From NCBI GenBank assembly GCA_040902895.1, contig JBBDWL010000116.1, positions 18,717-82,716 of the forward strand: DNA of 64,000 nt, written 5' to 3'. Shown here in pieces: positions 1 through 8,845 of the stretch. The DNA comes from JALYRV01 sp040902895. GTDB taxonomy: Bacteria; Acidobacteriota; Vicinamibacteria; Vicinamibacterales; SCN-69-37. Position 1 is the first letter of the stretch; every line of letters begins with the position of its first letter. Under the pieces are notes generated by a model, which was not told the origin of the DNA, searched no databases, and saw nothing but the letters and a program-made list of their open reading frames with translations. The position numbers were made by a program, and so were the translations under genes.

Positions 1-1125
1 ATCGATGTGGTGATTGCCGGCGCGGGCCCCGCGGGATCGGTCGCGGCCCTCCGGCTCGCACGCGCGGGCGCCAGCGTGCTGGTGCTCGAGCGCGCGCGTT
101 TTCCGCGTCACAAGCTGTGCGGCGACACGATCAATCCCGGTGCGGTGCGCGAGCTCGAGCTCGCCGGTGTGGCCGGATGTATCCGTCCGCACGCCATCCC
201 GATTGCCGGCATGCGCGTCACCGGTCCCGGCGGAGCGGTGGTCGACGGCTGCTATCCATCGCCGCTCAGCGGTCTCTCGATCCCTCGCGAGGTGCTCGAC
301 CTGCTGCTTGCCGATGCTGCGCGCGCCGCCGGCGCGCGTATCGAGTTCGGCGCGCGGGTGACCGGTCCGCTGGTCGACGATCGGGGACGGGTCACCGGTG
401 TGTCGGTGCTGTGCCCGTCGAAGCGAGAGCCCGTGGCCGTTCGCGCGCGTCTCACGATTGCGGCCGATGGCCGCCGGTCGTCAATCGGCATGCGCCTGGG
501 ACTCGCGCGGCATCCGCAGCGGCGGCGCTGGGCCGTCGGCGCGTACTTTGAAGACGTCGACGCCATGGGCGACACCGGCGAGATGCATGTGCGCGGCAGC
601 GCCTACCTCGGTCTCGCGCCGCTGCCTGGCGGACTCACGAATGCCTGCTTCGTCACAAGCCGGCGATCGGGCTGGCGCGATCCGGAAGATCAACTCCAGC
701 GCGCGATCGAGCGTGAGCCGGGCATTCGCGAACGATTCGCGCGGGCGCGCCGGGTGACGCCTGTGGCGGTGCTCGGTCCACTTGCCGTCGATGCGCCCGT
801 TGCGGGATCGCCGGGACTGCTGCTGGCGGGCGATGCCGCGGGCTTCATCGATCCGATGACCGGCGACGGTCTGCGATTCGCGTTCGCGGGCGCTCGCCTG
901 GCCGCGGATGCCGCGCTCTCCGCACTCGATGGCGGCGACGTGGTGACGGCCTGGCAGGAGCTGACGCGCCGCCGCCGCGCGCTGTTCGCGCCGAAATGGC
1001 GCTTCAACCGCACGCTCGCGGCCCTGGTCGATCATCCGGCGGGTGTCGGCATGGCCAGCGCGGGCGCGCGTCTTGCGCCCTCGATCGTGCGCAGACTCAT
1101 TGCGATCGCGGGAGACGCGGCGTGA
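1..1125 (+). CDS. FAD-dependent oxidoreductase of the geranylgeranyl-reductase family (5' partial)
   Basis: The frame is open at the window edge, so the true start is upstream. The first visible residues form the Rossmann dinucleotide motif GAGPAG, followed by an acidic residue at the end of the second strand (VLVLE). The segment HKLCGDTINPG matches the substrate-side motif of geranylgeranyl-reductase-like flavoproteins, and GDAAGFIDPMTGDG near residue 277 is the second FAD-binding motif. It overlaps the next gene, an isoprenylcysteine-methyltransferase-like protein, by four bases (GTGA). A flavoprotein followed by this type of methyltransferase is the srsC/srsB pairing of type III polyketide phenolic-lipid operons, so the missing upstream gene may be a chalcone-synthase-like enzyme. 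The family is clear from motifs; the pathway is inference. Confidence 0.8.
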   Translation: MDVVIAGAGPAGSVAALRLARAGASVLVLERARFPRHKLCGDTINPGAVRELELAGVAGCIRPHAIPIAGMRVTGPGGAVVDGCYPSPLSGLSIPREVLDLLLADAARAAGARIEFGARVTGPLVDDRGRVTGVSVLCPSKREPVAVRARLTIAADGRRSSIGMRLGLARHPQRRRWAVGAYFEDVDAMGDTGEMHVRGSAYLGLAPLPGGLTNACFVTSRRSGWRDPEDQLQRAIEREPGIRERFARARRVTPVAVLGPLAVDAPVAGSPGLLLAGDAAGFIDPMTGDGLRFAFAGARLAADAALSALDGGDVVTAWQELTRRRRALFAPKWRFNRTLAALVDHPAGVGMASAGARLAPSIVRRLIAIAGDAA

Positions 1126-1625
1126 CGCTGCTCTGGGCCGCCGCCTTCGGCGTGGCCGCCTTCATGCTCTTTGAATTCGCGATCTCGATGCGCAATGAAC
1201 GCATCCTGCGCGCGCGCGGCGCCATCGAGCCTGTCGATGATGTCTGGCCGATGATGGCCGCCACCTATCCCGCAGCTTTCATCGCGATGGCCGTCGAAGG
1301 ATGGTTCCGCGGCGGTCCGTCGCAGTTGTGGTTTCTCGCCGGCTTTGCGGTCTGGATCTGCGCAAAGGCCGTCAAAGGGTGGGCGATCGTCTCGCTCGGC
1401 GCCCGCTGGTCCTTCAGGGTGCTCGTCCTGCCTGGCGCGCCGCTCGTCACGCGAGGGCCGTATCGCTGGATGCGGCATCCGAACTACGTGGCCGTCGCCG
1501 GTGAGCTTATTGGCGCGGCCGTCATGCTCGCCGCGCCGGTCTCGGGCGTGCTCGGCACGCTGGCGTTCCTGGAGGTCATGCGGCGCCGCATTCAGGTGGA
1601 AGAGCGCGCGCTGGGTATCCGCTGA
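1122..1625 (+). CDS. Isoprenylcysteine carboxyl methyltransferase-like membrane protein
   Basis: A 167-residue integral membrane protein with about four hydrophobic segments. The C-terminal half carries RGPYRWMRHPNYVA, the RHPxY signature of the ICMT/PEMT-like family that uses S-adenosylmethionine at the membrane, with a conserved Glu soon after (AGELIG). The GTG start at 1122 overlaps the stop of the flavoprotein gene, implying translational coupling. In Streptomyces the homologous SrsB methylates alkylresorcinols, a better fit to this context than prenyl-cysteine methylation, because bacteria rarely carry CAAX proteins. The substrate is not proven by the sequence. Confidence 0.8.
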   Translation: MTLLWAAAFGVAAFMLFEFAISMRNERILRARGAIEPVDDVWPMMAATYPAAFIAMAVEGWFRGGPSQLWFLAGFAVWICAKAVKGWAIVSLGARWSFRVLVLPGAPLVTRGPYRWMRHPNYVAVAGELIGAAVMLAAPVSGVLGTLAFLEVMRRRIQVEERALGIR

Positions 1626-1631
1626 CCGGCG

Positions 1632-1653
1632 CTTAACAGGGAGTTAACAGGAG
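1632..1653 (+). promoter_or_regulatory. Candidate Pho box (two 11-bp repeats) upstream of the TPR-peptidase operon
   Basis: TTAACA occurs twice with starts exactly 11 bp apart (1633 and 1644), in units CTTAACAGGGA and GTTAACAGGAG. This is the spacing of PhoB/PhoP direct repeats and resembles four other sites in this window next to phosphate genes. A TATAAT hexamer follows at 1697-1702, 6 bases before the GTG at 1708. The 43 bases between box and hexamer are longer than usual for a Pho promoter, so the hexamer and the box may not act together. Confidence 0.4.
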
Positions 1654-1716
1654 CTCGGCCGTGGCAAACCAGCCCTGAGCCCCCGCGGTCTAACGCTATA
1701 ATCGCGAGTGAGTTCC

Positions 1717-4206
1717 ATGCGAGTGCGACCACCGGCGCGGCGCGTGCGTGGGGCGCGGCGGCCGAAAGGGTTGCTGCTCTCCGTCATAGCCATGTGTGCC
1801 GTCGCCTCGACGGCGGTGGCGCAGACACCCGCGGTCGACTGGCGCGCGCTGCTGGCGCACGGCGATCGCACCGCCATCGAACAGTTCGCCGCAGCCAATC
1901 CCTCACATCCTGATGCGTTGACCGCCCTCGGCCTCCTTGCGTGGTCGCGGGGTGACGAGCCCGCGGCGATGCAGCACTTGAAGACCGCGGCGTCTCGGGG
2001 CAGCGTCGATGCGGCGCTCGAACTGGGCCTCATTCATCTACAGCACGGCAAGACCGGCGATGCGCGCGAAGCGTTCGGCGCCGTTGGCGGCGCGTTCGGT
2101 CCGAACGATTCCGGGCTCTCGTACGCGCGGGCGGCGCGCGCTGTCGCGGCCGTCGGCGACCCGCGTCAGGCCAATGCGCTTTACCGCGCCGCCGCGACGC
2201 GCGCGCCCGACAGTCCGCTGATGTACGCGTGGTGGGGCGACCTGTTTCTCGATCGGCACGAGAATGCCGAAGCCGCGCGAGCCTATCGCGACGCGCTCGA
2301 GCGCGATCCGCGCTGGGCGCCCGCGCATCTTGGCCTGGCACGGGCTCTCGATGAGACGGAGCCCGCCGCCGCGGCGGCCGCCCTCGCCAAGGCACTTTCG
2401 ATCGATCCGAACCTGGTTGATGCCCACCTGCTGGCCGTGGACCGCGCGCTCGATGCCGATCGGCGGGCCGATGCCGCGGCCGCGCTCGAGAAGGCCACGG
2501 CGGTGGCCGGTGCGCGCTACGACGTCCAGACGCGTCACGCGGTGATGGCGCTGCTCGACAATCGAACCGCCGACTTCGATGCCCGGGTTGCCGCGTTGGT
2601 CGAGCGGCGTCCTGCCAGCGGCGAAGTGTTCAGGATTGCCGCCGCGGCTGCGGCGCGCCAGTATCAGTTCGATCGCGCGGTGGAGCTTGGCCGCAAGGCC
2701 GTGGCTGCGCACGAAGACGATATCCGCGCGTGGGCAGAGCTCGGACTGCATCTCGCGCGCGCCGGCGACGAAAAGGCTGCCTACGACGCGCTGTCGCGCG
2801 CCTTTCGCGCCGACCCGTACGATCCGGTCACCTACAACCTTCTTAATATGCTCGAGACGCTCGGCACGTTTGCCAGCATCTCGCATGACGTTGCCACCAT
2901 CCGGCTGCACCCCGACGAACAGGCGCTGCTCGAGCCGTACGTCCGCGAAATCGTGACGTCCGCACTCGACAGTTTTGCCGAACGCTACGGCTATCGTCCG
3001 CCCGCGCCTCTGCACGTGCAGCTGTTCAATCAGCACGACGACTTCGCCGTGCGCACGGCGGGACTGCCCGGCGTGCTCACGCACGCGCTGGGCGTCTGTT
3101 TCGGCCGCGTGGTTGCCATGGTCTCGCCGAAAGCGCGCAAGCCCGGCTCGTATTCGTGGCAGGAAACGCTCTGGCACGAGCTGGCCCACGTCGTGACGCT
3201 GCAGCTCTCCAATCAGCGCGTGCCGCGCTGGCTGACTGAGGGCATCTCGGTCTACGAGGAACGCCGTGCGCGCGCCGGATGGGGGCGCCAGGGCGATTTG
3301 CAGTTTGCGCAGGCGCTGGCCACCGACGAGGCGCTGAAGCTGACCGATCTCGAGGGCGGCTTCATGCGGCCCAATACGATCGGCCTTGCCTATTACGAGG
3401 CGTCGCTGTTGGTCGAGCACATCGAGAAGCACGAAGGCATCGATGCGATCCGCCGTCTGTTGAAGGCCTACGGCGAAGGGCTCTCGACCGATGCGGCCAT
3501 CGAGCGCGTGCTCGGCATGAAACTCGCCGCGCTCGACACACGCTTCTTCGCCGACATGCGCACCGAGTACGCGCCGCTGATGAGCGCGCTGTCGCCGGCG
3601 CCGCCATTCACCGGCGCGCCTCCGAGTCCCGACACGCTTGCCGGACTGCTGATGACGGGCGACGCGCTGCTCGCGGACGGCAACGCCGAGGGCGCGCGCG
3701 CCGCGTACGAGCGGGCGGCGGCGCTCGTGCCGCGCGCCACGGGCGACATGAGTCCGCACATGCGGCTGGCGGATGTCGCGCTGAAGACCGGCGATCGCGT
3801 CCGCGCGCGCGCCGCCCTCGGCGGCGCCCTCGACGCGGACTACGCGAACGTCGAGATTGCGCGCCGCCTGGCGGCCCTGGCCGACGAGGACGGCGACGCT
3901 GAGGCGGCGCACGCCGCCTGGACGCGCATCATCGAGATCGACCCATTCGACCCGGCCGCCCACGCGCATGCCGGCCGCGCCGCGATGCGCGAGCGGAAGT
4001 TCGACATCGCGGAGCGCGAGTTCCGCGCCGCGATTGCCGCCGGCGCCGTGAACCTGCCCGATGCGCACACCGATCTCGGCGAGGCGCTCTTCGAGCTCGG
4101 GAAGAAGGACGAGGCGCGGCAGCACGCCGTGCGCGCGCTCGAAAACGCGCCGACCTTCGAGCGCGCGCAGACGCTGCTGCTCAAAGCCATAGGGAAAATG
4201 CAGTGA
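1717..4206 (+). CDS. Exported TPR protein with a gluzincin (peptidase MA-like) domain
   Basis: About 829 residues. A signal peptide (LLLSVIAMCAVASTAVA) is followed by TPR-like helical repeats to about residue 390, a metallopeptidase domain with HELAH at about 487-491 and a downstream Glu in RWLTEG (about 508), then more TPR repeats to the C terminus. This HExxH plus 17-20-residue-distant Glu arrangement is the zinc site of the peptidase MA-like family. The ATG at 1717 is preferred; an in-frame GTG lies at 1708, just after a TATAAT-like hexamer. The gene overlaps the DUF4159 gene by GTGA and heads the envelope operon. A role in periplasmic protein turnover or complex assembly is inference. Confidence 0.8.
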   Translation: MRVRPPARRVRGARRPKGLLLSVIAMCAVASTAVAQTPAVDWRALLAHGDRTAIEQFAAANPSHPDALTALGLLAWSRGDEPAAMQHLKTAASRGSVDAALELGLIHLQHGKTGDAREAFGAVGGAFGPNDSGLSYARAARAVAAVGDPRQANALYRAAATRAPDSPLMYAWWGDLFLDRHENAEAARAYRDALERDPRWAPAHLGLARALDETEPAAAAAALAKALSIDPNLVDAHLLAVDRALDADRRADAAAALEKATAVAGARYDVQTRHAVMALLDNRTADFDARVAALVERRPASGEVFRIAAAAAARQYQFDRAVELGRKAVAAHEDDIRAWAELGLHLARAGDEKAAYDALSRAFRADPYDPVTYNLLNMLETLGTFASISHDVATIRLHPDEQALLEPYVREIVTSALDSFAERYGYRPPAPLHVQLFNQHDDFAVRTAGLPGVLTHALGVCFGRVVAMVSPKARKPGSYSWQETLWHELAHVVTLQLSNQRVPRWLTEGISVYEERRARAGWGRQGDLQFAQALATDEALKLTDLEGGFMRPNTIGLAYYEASLLVEHIEKHEGIDAIRRLLKAYGEGLSTDAAIERVLGMKLAALDTRFFADMRTEYAPLMSALSPAPPFTGAPPSPDTLAGLLMTGDALLADGNAEGARAAYERAAALVPRATGDMSPHMRLADVALKTGDRVRARAALGGALDADYANVEIARRLAALADEDGDAEAAHAAWTRIIEIDPFDPAAHAHAGRAAMRERKFDIAEREFRAAIAAGAVNLPDAHTDLGEALFELGKKDEARQHAVRALENAPTFERAQTLLLKAIGKMQ

Positions 4207-5021
4207 CGTTGCGCCGCCGTCTTACGCTGGCCGCCGCATCAATCGCCGCGCTGCTGCTGACGTTGCCGATCGCGTCGGATTTCGCGTCGCGTGCCGACGC
4301 GCAGGAAGGCGCCGCGCCCGATCCCAGGTTCGCCGGCCTGGAATGGACTTTCGCGCGCGTCCGCTATTCGTCGCAGATGGGCAGCGGGCGCCGCGGCATG
4401 TTCCGCGGGGGCGACTTCGACAACCCGTGGACGATCGATATGCCGGCCGCCGAGCAGAATCTCTCGCGCCGCATTCGCACCGTCACCACCATCAAGGTCA
4501 ACGACCCCATCGTCGTCGGCCTCGAAGACGAGAGTCTCTGGCAGCATCCGTGGCTCTATGTCGTCGAACCAGGCAATCTCAATCTGAGCGAGACGGAAGC
4601 GGCGAACCTTCGCGAGTTCCTGCTGCGTGGCGGCACCGTGACCTTCGACGATTTTCACGGTCCGTACGAATGGGCGAATCTGGAGAACGAGCTGCGCAAG
4701 GTGTTCCCCGACCGGCAGATCGTGGATCTGCCGCCTGATCACCCGATCTTCAAGTGCTTTTACGACATCGAGGCCTATCCGCAGATTCCCGGCATCGGAT
4801 CGTTCATGAACGGCCGGACATGGGAAAAGGGCGGCTATGAAGCACACCTGCGCGCGATCGTCGACGATCGCGGCCGCGCGATGGTGCTGATCAACTGGAA
4901 CACCGACATGGCCGATGCATGGGAGTGGTCCAACGCGCAGGACTATCCCGGGTACCTGAAATACACGGCCGAGTCATACCGTATGCAGATCAACGAAATC
5001 ATTTACGCGCTGACGCATTGA
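4203..5021 (+). CDS. DUF4159 domain protein, exported
   Basis: 272 residues beginning at a GTG that overlaps the previous stop. A signal peptide ends near the ADAQEG segment (about residue 34). The mature part starts FAGLEWTFARVRYSS and contains LREFLLRGGTVTFDDFHGP, typical of DUF4159 proteins, whose fold resembles class-I glutamine amidotransferases but lacks a catalytic cysteine. In acidobacteria and planctomycetes such proteins are encoded beside MoxR/DUF58/BatA genes, as here. The biochemical function is unknown. Confidence 0.85.
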   Translation: MTLRRRLTLAAASIAALLLTLPIASDFASRADAQEGAAPDPRFAGLEWTFARVRYSSQMGSGRRGMFRGGDFDNPWTIDMPAAEQNLSRRIRTVTTIKVNDPIVVGLEDESLWQHPWLYVVEPGNLNLSETEAANLREFLLRGGTVTFDDFHGPYEWANLENELRKVFPDRQIVDLPPDHPIFKCFYDIEAYPQIPGIGSFMNGRTWEKGGYEAHLRAIVDDRGRAMVLINWNTDMADAWEWSNAQDYPGYLKYTAESYRMQINEIIYALTH

Positions 5022-5064
5022 CGGGCGAATTCTGAACTCTTAATTCACCAGATCACCAACTGTG

Positions 5065-6053
<989 letters not shown>

Positions 6054-6057
<4 letters not shown>

Positions 6058-6962
6058 GCGAAGCCACCACCGCTCCGGGTCTGCGCCATCTCGACCCGGC
6101 GGTCATCGCGCGTCTCGGCTCGCTCGAGCTCAAGGCACGCGCCATTGTCGAAGGCTTCATTTCGGGGCTCCATCGCAGTCCGTTCCGCGGCTTCAGCGTC
6201 GAGTTCGCGGAGTACCGTCCCTACCTGCCTGGCGACGATCTCGCGACGCTCGACTGGAAAGTCTACGCGCGCAGCGACCGCCACTTCGTCAAGAAGTTCG
6301 AGGAAGAAACCAACGTCGAGTGCCACCTGCTCGTCGACATCAGCCGATCGATGAACTACGGCACCGGGGCGATGACCAAGCGCGACTATGCCGCGACGCT
6401 CGCGGCGTGTCTCGCCTATCTGATGCAGCGGCAGCGCGACGCCGCCGGTCTGCTCGCCTTCGACAACGACATCGTGCGCCGCGTGCCGTCGAGCGCGCGG
6501 CCCGGCCACCTGCGCGTGCTGCTGGCCGAGCTCGACACGCTGCCCGAAGGCCGCGAGTCGGACATGCGCAAGCCGCTCGAAAAACTGGCGGCGGCGCTCG
6601 TGCGGCGCGGCATCATCGTGCTGATCTCGGATCTGCTCGATGAGCCCGCGCATGTCATCCGGGGCCTCGAGCTGCTCCGCGCCCGCGGGTCCGACGTCGT
6701 CGTCTTTCAACTCCTCGATCGCGCGGAAATGACGTTTCCGTTTCAGGACTCCACGCAGTTCAAGGATCTCGAAACCGGCGCGGAGGTGTTGACGCGGCCC
6801 GCGGCCGTACGCGACGAATATCTCGCGTCGCTGGCCACGCTGCTCGATCGCTACACTGAAGCGTTCGGCGCGGCAGGCATCGAATATGTACGGCTCGATA
6901 CCCACGAGCCGCTGGATGCGGCGCTCTCGGCCTGGCTGAGCGCGCGCGCCCGGAGGCGCTGA
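6054..6962 (+). CDS. DUF58 domain protein (BatA/MoxR operon)
   Basis: 302 residues. The segment FRGFSVEFAEYRPYLPGDD, followed by LDWKVYARSDRHFVKKFEEETN, is the DUF58 signature. The C-terminal half resembles a VWA domain with DISRSM as a MIDAS-like motif. The GTG start at 6054 overlaps the moxR stop, and the stop overlaps the next ATG as TGATG. DUF58 proteins are consistently coupled to MoxR and are thought to present or tether its substrates. No transmembrane segment is evident, so it is probably cytoplasmic. Confidence 0.92.
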
Positions 6963-8845
6963 TGCAGTTTCTGGCGCCGCTGTTTCTCGCCGGTCTTGCC
7001 GCAGTCGCCATTCCGATCTGGCTGCACCTGGTGCGCCAGCATCGCGCGCCGATCGTGCCGTTCACGGCCGTGCGGCTGATCAAGGCGGCGCCGGTGGAGC
7101 AGAAGTCGATGCGGCGGCTGCGCGACATCCTCCTGCTCATGCTGCGCGCCGCGGCGGTGGCGTTGCTCGCGATCGCATTCGCGCGCCCGTTCTTCGCGCA
7201 GGCCGCATCTCCCGCGCCCGTCACGGTCGTTGCGCTCGACGTATCCGCGAGCATGAGCGGCGACGCGCGCTTCGAATCGGCCCGCGAGGCCGCGCGCAAG
7301 GCCGTCGACGAGGCGCCTGAGGGCCATCGCGTGGCCGTCGCGGCTTTCGATCACAGCGGGCGTACCGTGCTGCTGCCGCAGGTCGATCGCGGCGCGGCAC
7401 GCGCGGCAATCGACCGGCTGCAGCCCGGCTTCGGCGCGACGCGCTATGCCGCCGCGGTGACGAGCGCAGCTGACGCTTTCGATCGCGCTACCGGCCGCAT
7501 CGTCATCGTGACGGATCGCCAGCGCACCGGATGGGCAGGCGAGGCGGCCGCGCGCGTTCCTCGTGGTGTCGACGTGGCGTGGGTAGCAATCGAGCCTCCG
7601 GCGCGGAACCTCGCGGTCACGGCGCTGGCCGTTCGCGGCGAGCGGGCTCGCGCGACGGTCATCAACGGCGGACGTGAGGCCGCCGCGACGCGCGTGTCTC
7701 TCAAAGCCAGCACCGCGGATGGCGCCGCCGAGACGCTGCTCGGCGCGCGCGATATCGAGATCGCGCCGGGACAAACGCACGTCATCGACTTCGCCGAGCC
7801 GCTGCCCTCGGCAGGCAACCTCACGGTCACGGTCGCAGATCAGAACGGTCTGCCGGCTGACGACGTGCGGCACCTCGTGCTGGATCCGCTGCCGGCACGC
7901 AAAGTCCTGATCGTCACGTCTGGCCTCGACGAGGATCGAGAGGCGTACTATGCGCGGCATGCGCTGGCGGCCGCGCCGGGCACGGGCCGGATCGATGTCA
8001 CGATTGCCGGTGGTACGACGTTACGCGACCAGTTTGCCGAGGCGCTCAACGATACCGATGTGGCGATCGTGCTGTCGACGCGAGGCATCGAGCGCAGCGG
8101 TCCGCCGGCGATTGCGGCGTTCCGGCAGAGCGGCGGAGGTGTGCTGCTGGTTGCGGGACCGACCGCGGAGCCGGCCGTGCTCGCGGCGATGCTCGACGCC
8201 GGCGAGACGCGCGCGGTTCCCGGCACGGCGCGATCCGAGGCGCTGGTGCTGTCTGATGCGCGCCATCCCATCTTTGCGTCGCTCGGACCGCTTGCCGGGG
8301 CGCTTGGATCGGTGCGCGTCACGCGCGGGATGTTCGTCGAGTCGCCGCGGCTGGCCGTGCTCGCCCGGTACACGAGCGGCGAGCCTGCGCTTGCCGAGCG
8401 CCGCCGTACCGCGCAGGAAGGGCGCACGCTGCTGCTCACCACCGACATCGCGAACGCGTGGAACGACCTCGCGCTGCATCCCGCGTTCGTGCCCCTGCTG
8501 CACGAGATGACGACGCACCTCGATGGGCGGCCAAGGCGCGCGCGCGAGTACGTCATCGGATCGCCTGATGCGCCGTCGAATACGCCAGGCATCGCCGCGG
8601 CGCCCGGCAAGGCGGGCTGGCGCACGGCCGTCAACGTGGATCCCGCCGAAAGTGACAGCGCGATGTTCCTCGATGCCGAAGCGCGAAGCCGCATCGGCGT
8701 CGATGATCGAATGGAAGACAAAGCCGCCGCCGAGAAGCGCGAGCGCGAAGCGGACAATCCGCTGTGGCGCTACGTCATTGTCGCCATGCTGGCGATGCTG
8801 CTGGCCGAAGGATTGGTTGGACGAGGCTCTTATGTCCGGACGTAA
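6962..8845 (+). CDS. BatA-type VWA membrane protein
   Basis: 627 residues. The N terminus is the BatA double-transmembrane domain (LAPLFLAGLAAVAIPIWLHL, then a second helix near residue 60-80 ending FARPFF). A VWA domain follows with MIDAS motif DVSASMS. The middle has a further alpha/beta region resembling a glutamine-amidotransferase fold (VLIVTSGLDEDREAYYARHAL, then GGGVLLVAG), and one helix (YVIVAMLAMLLAEGLV) anchors the C terminus. Most of the protein should face the periplasm. It overlaps the next gene by 14 bases. The role is likely in the MoxR-VWA envelope complex. Confidence 0.88.
   Translation: MQFLAPLFLAGLAAVAIPIWLHLVRQHRAPIVPFTAVRLIKAAPVEQKSMRRLRDILLLMLRAAAVALLAIAFARPFFAQAASPAPVTVVALDVSASMSGDARFESAREAARKAVDEAPEGHRVAVAAFDHSGRTVLLPQVDRGAARAAIDRLQPGFGATRYAAAVTSAADAFDRATGRIVIVTDRQRTGWAGEAAARVPRGVDVAWVAIEPPARNLAVTALAVRGERARATVINGGREAAATRVSLKASTADGAAETLLGARDIEIAPGQTHVIDFAEPLPSAGNLTVTVADQNGLPADDVRHLVLDPLPARKVLIVTSGLDEDREAYYARHALAAAPGTGRIDVTIAGGTTLRDQFAEALNDTDVAIVLSTRGIERSGPPAIAAFRQSGGGVLLVAGPTAEPAVLAAMLDAGETRAVPGTARSEALVLSDARHPIFASLGPLAGALGSVRVTRGMFVESPRLAVLARYTSGEPALAERRRTAQEGRTLLLTTDIANAWNDLALHPAFVPLLHEMTTHLDGRPRRAREYVIGSPDAPSNTPGIAAAPGKAGWRTAVNVDPAESDSAMFLDAEARSRIGVDDRMEDKAAAEKREREADNPLWRYVIVAMLAMLLAEGLVGRGSYVRT

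Noticed and set aside
2038..4125. 695-codon minus-strand frame opposite the TPR-peptidase
   Set aside because: High-GC shadow frame; the plus strand has a signal peptide, TPRs and a zinc motif.
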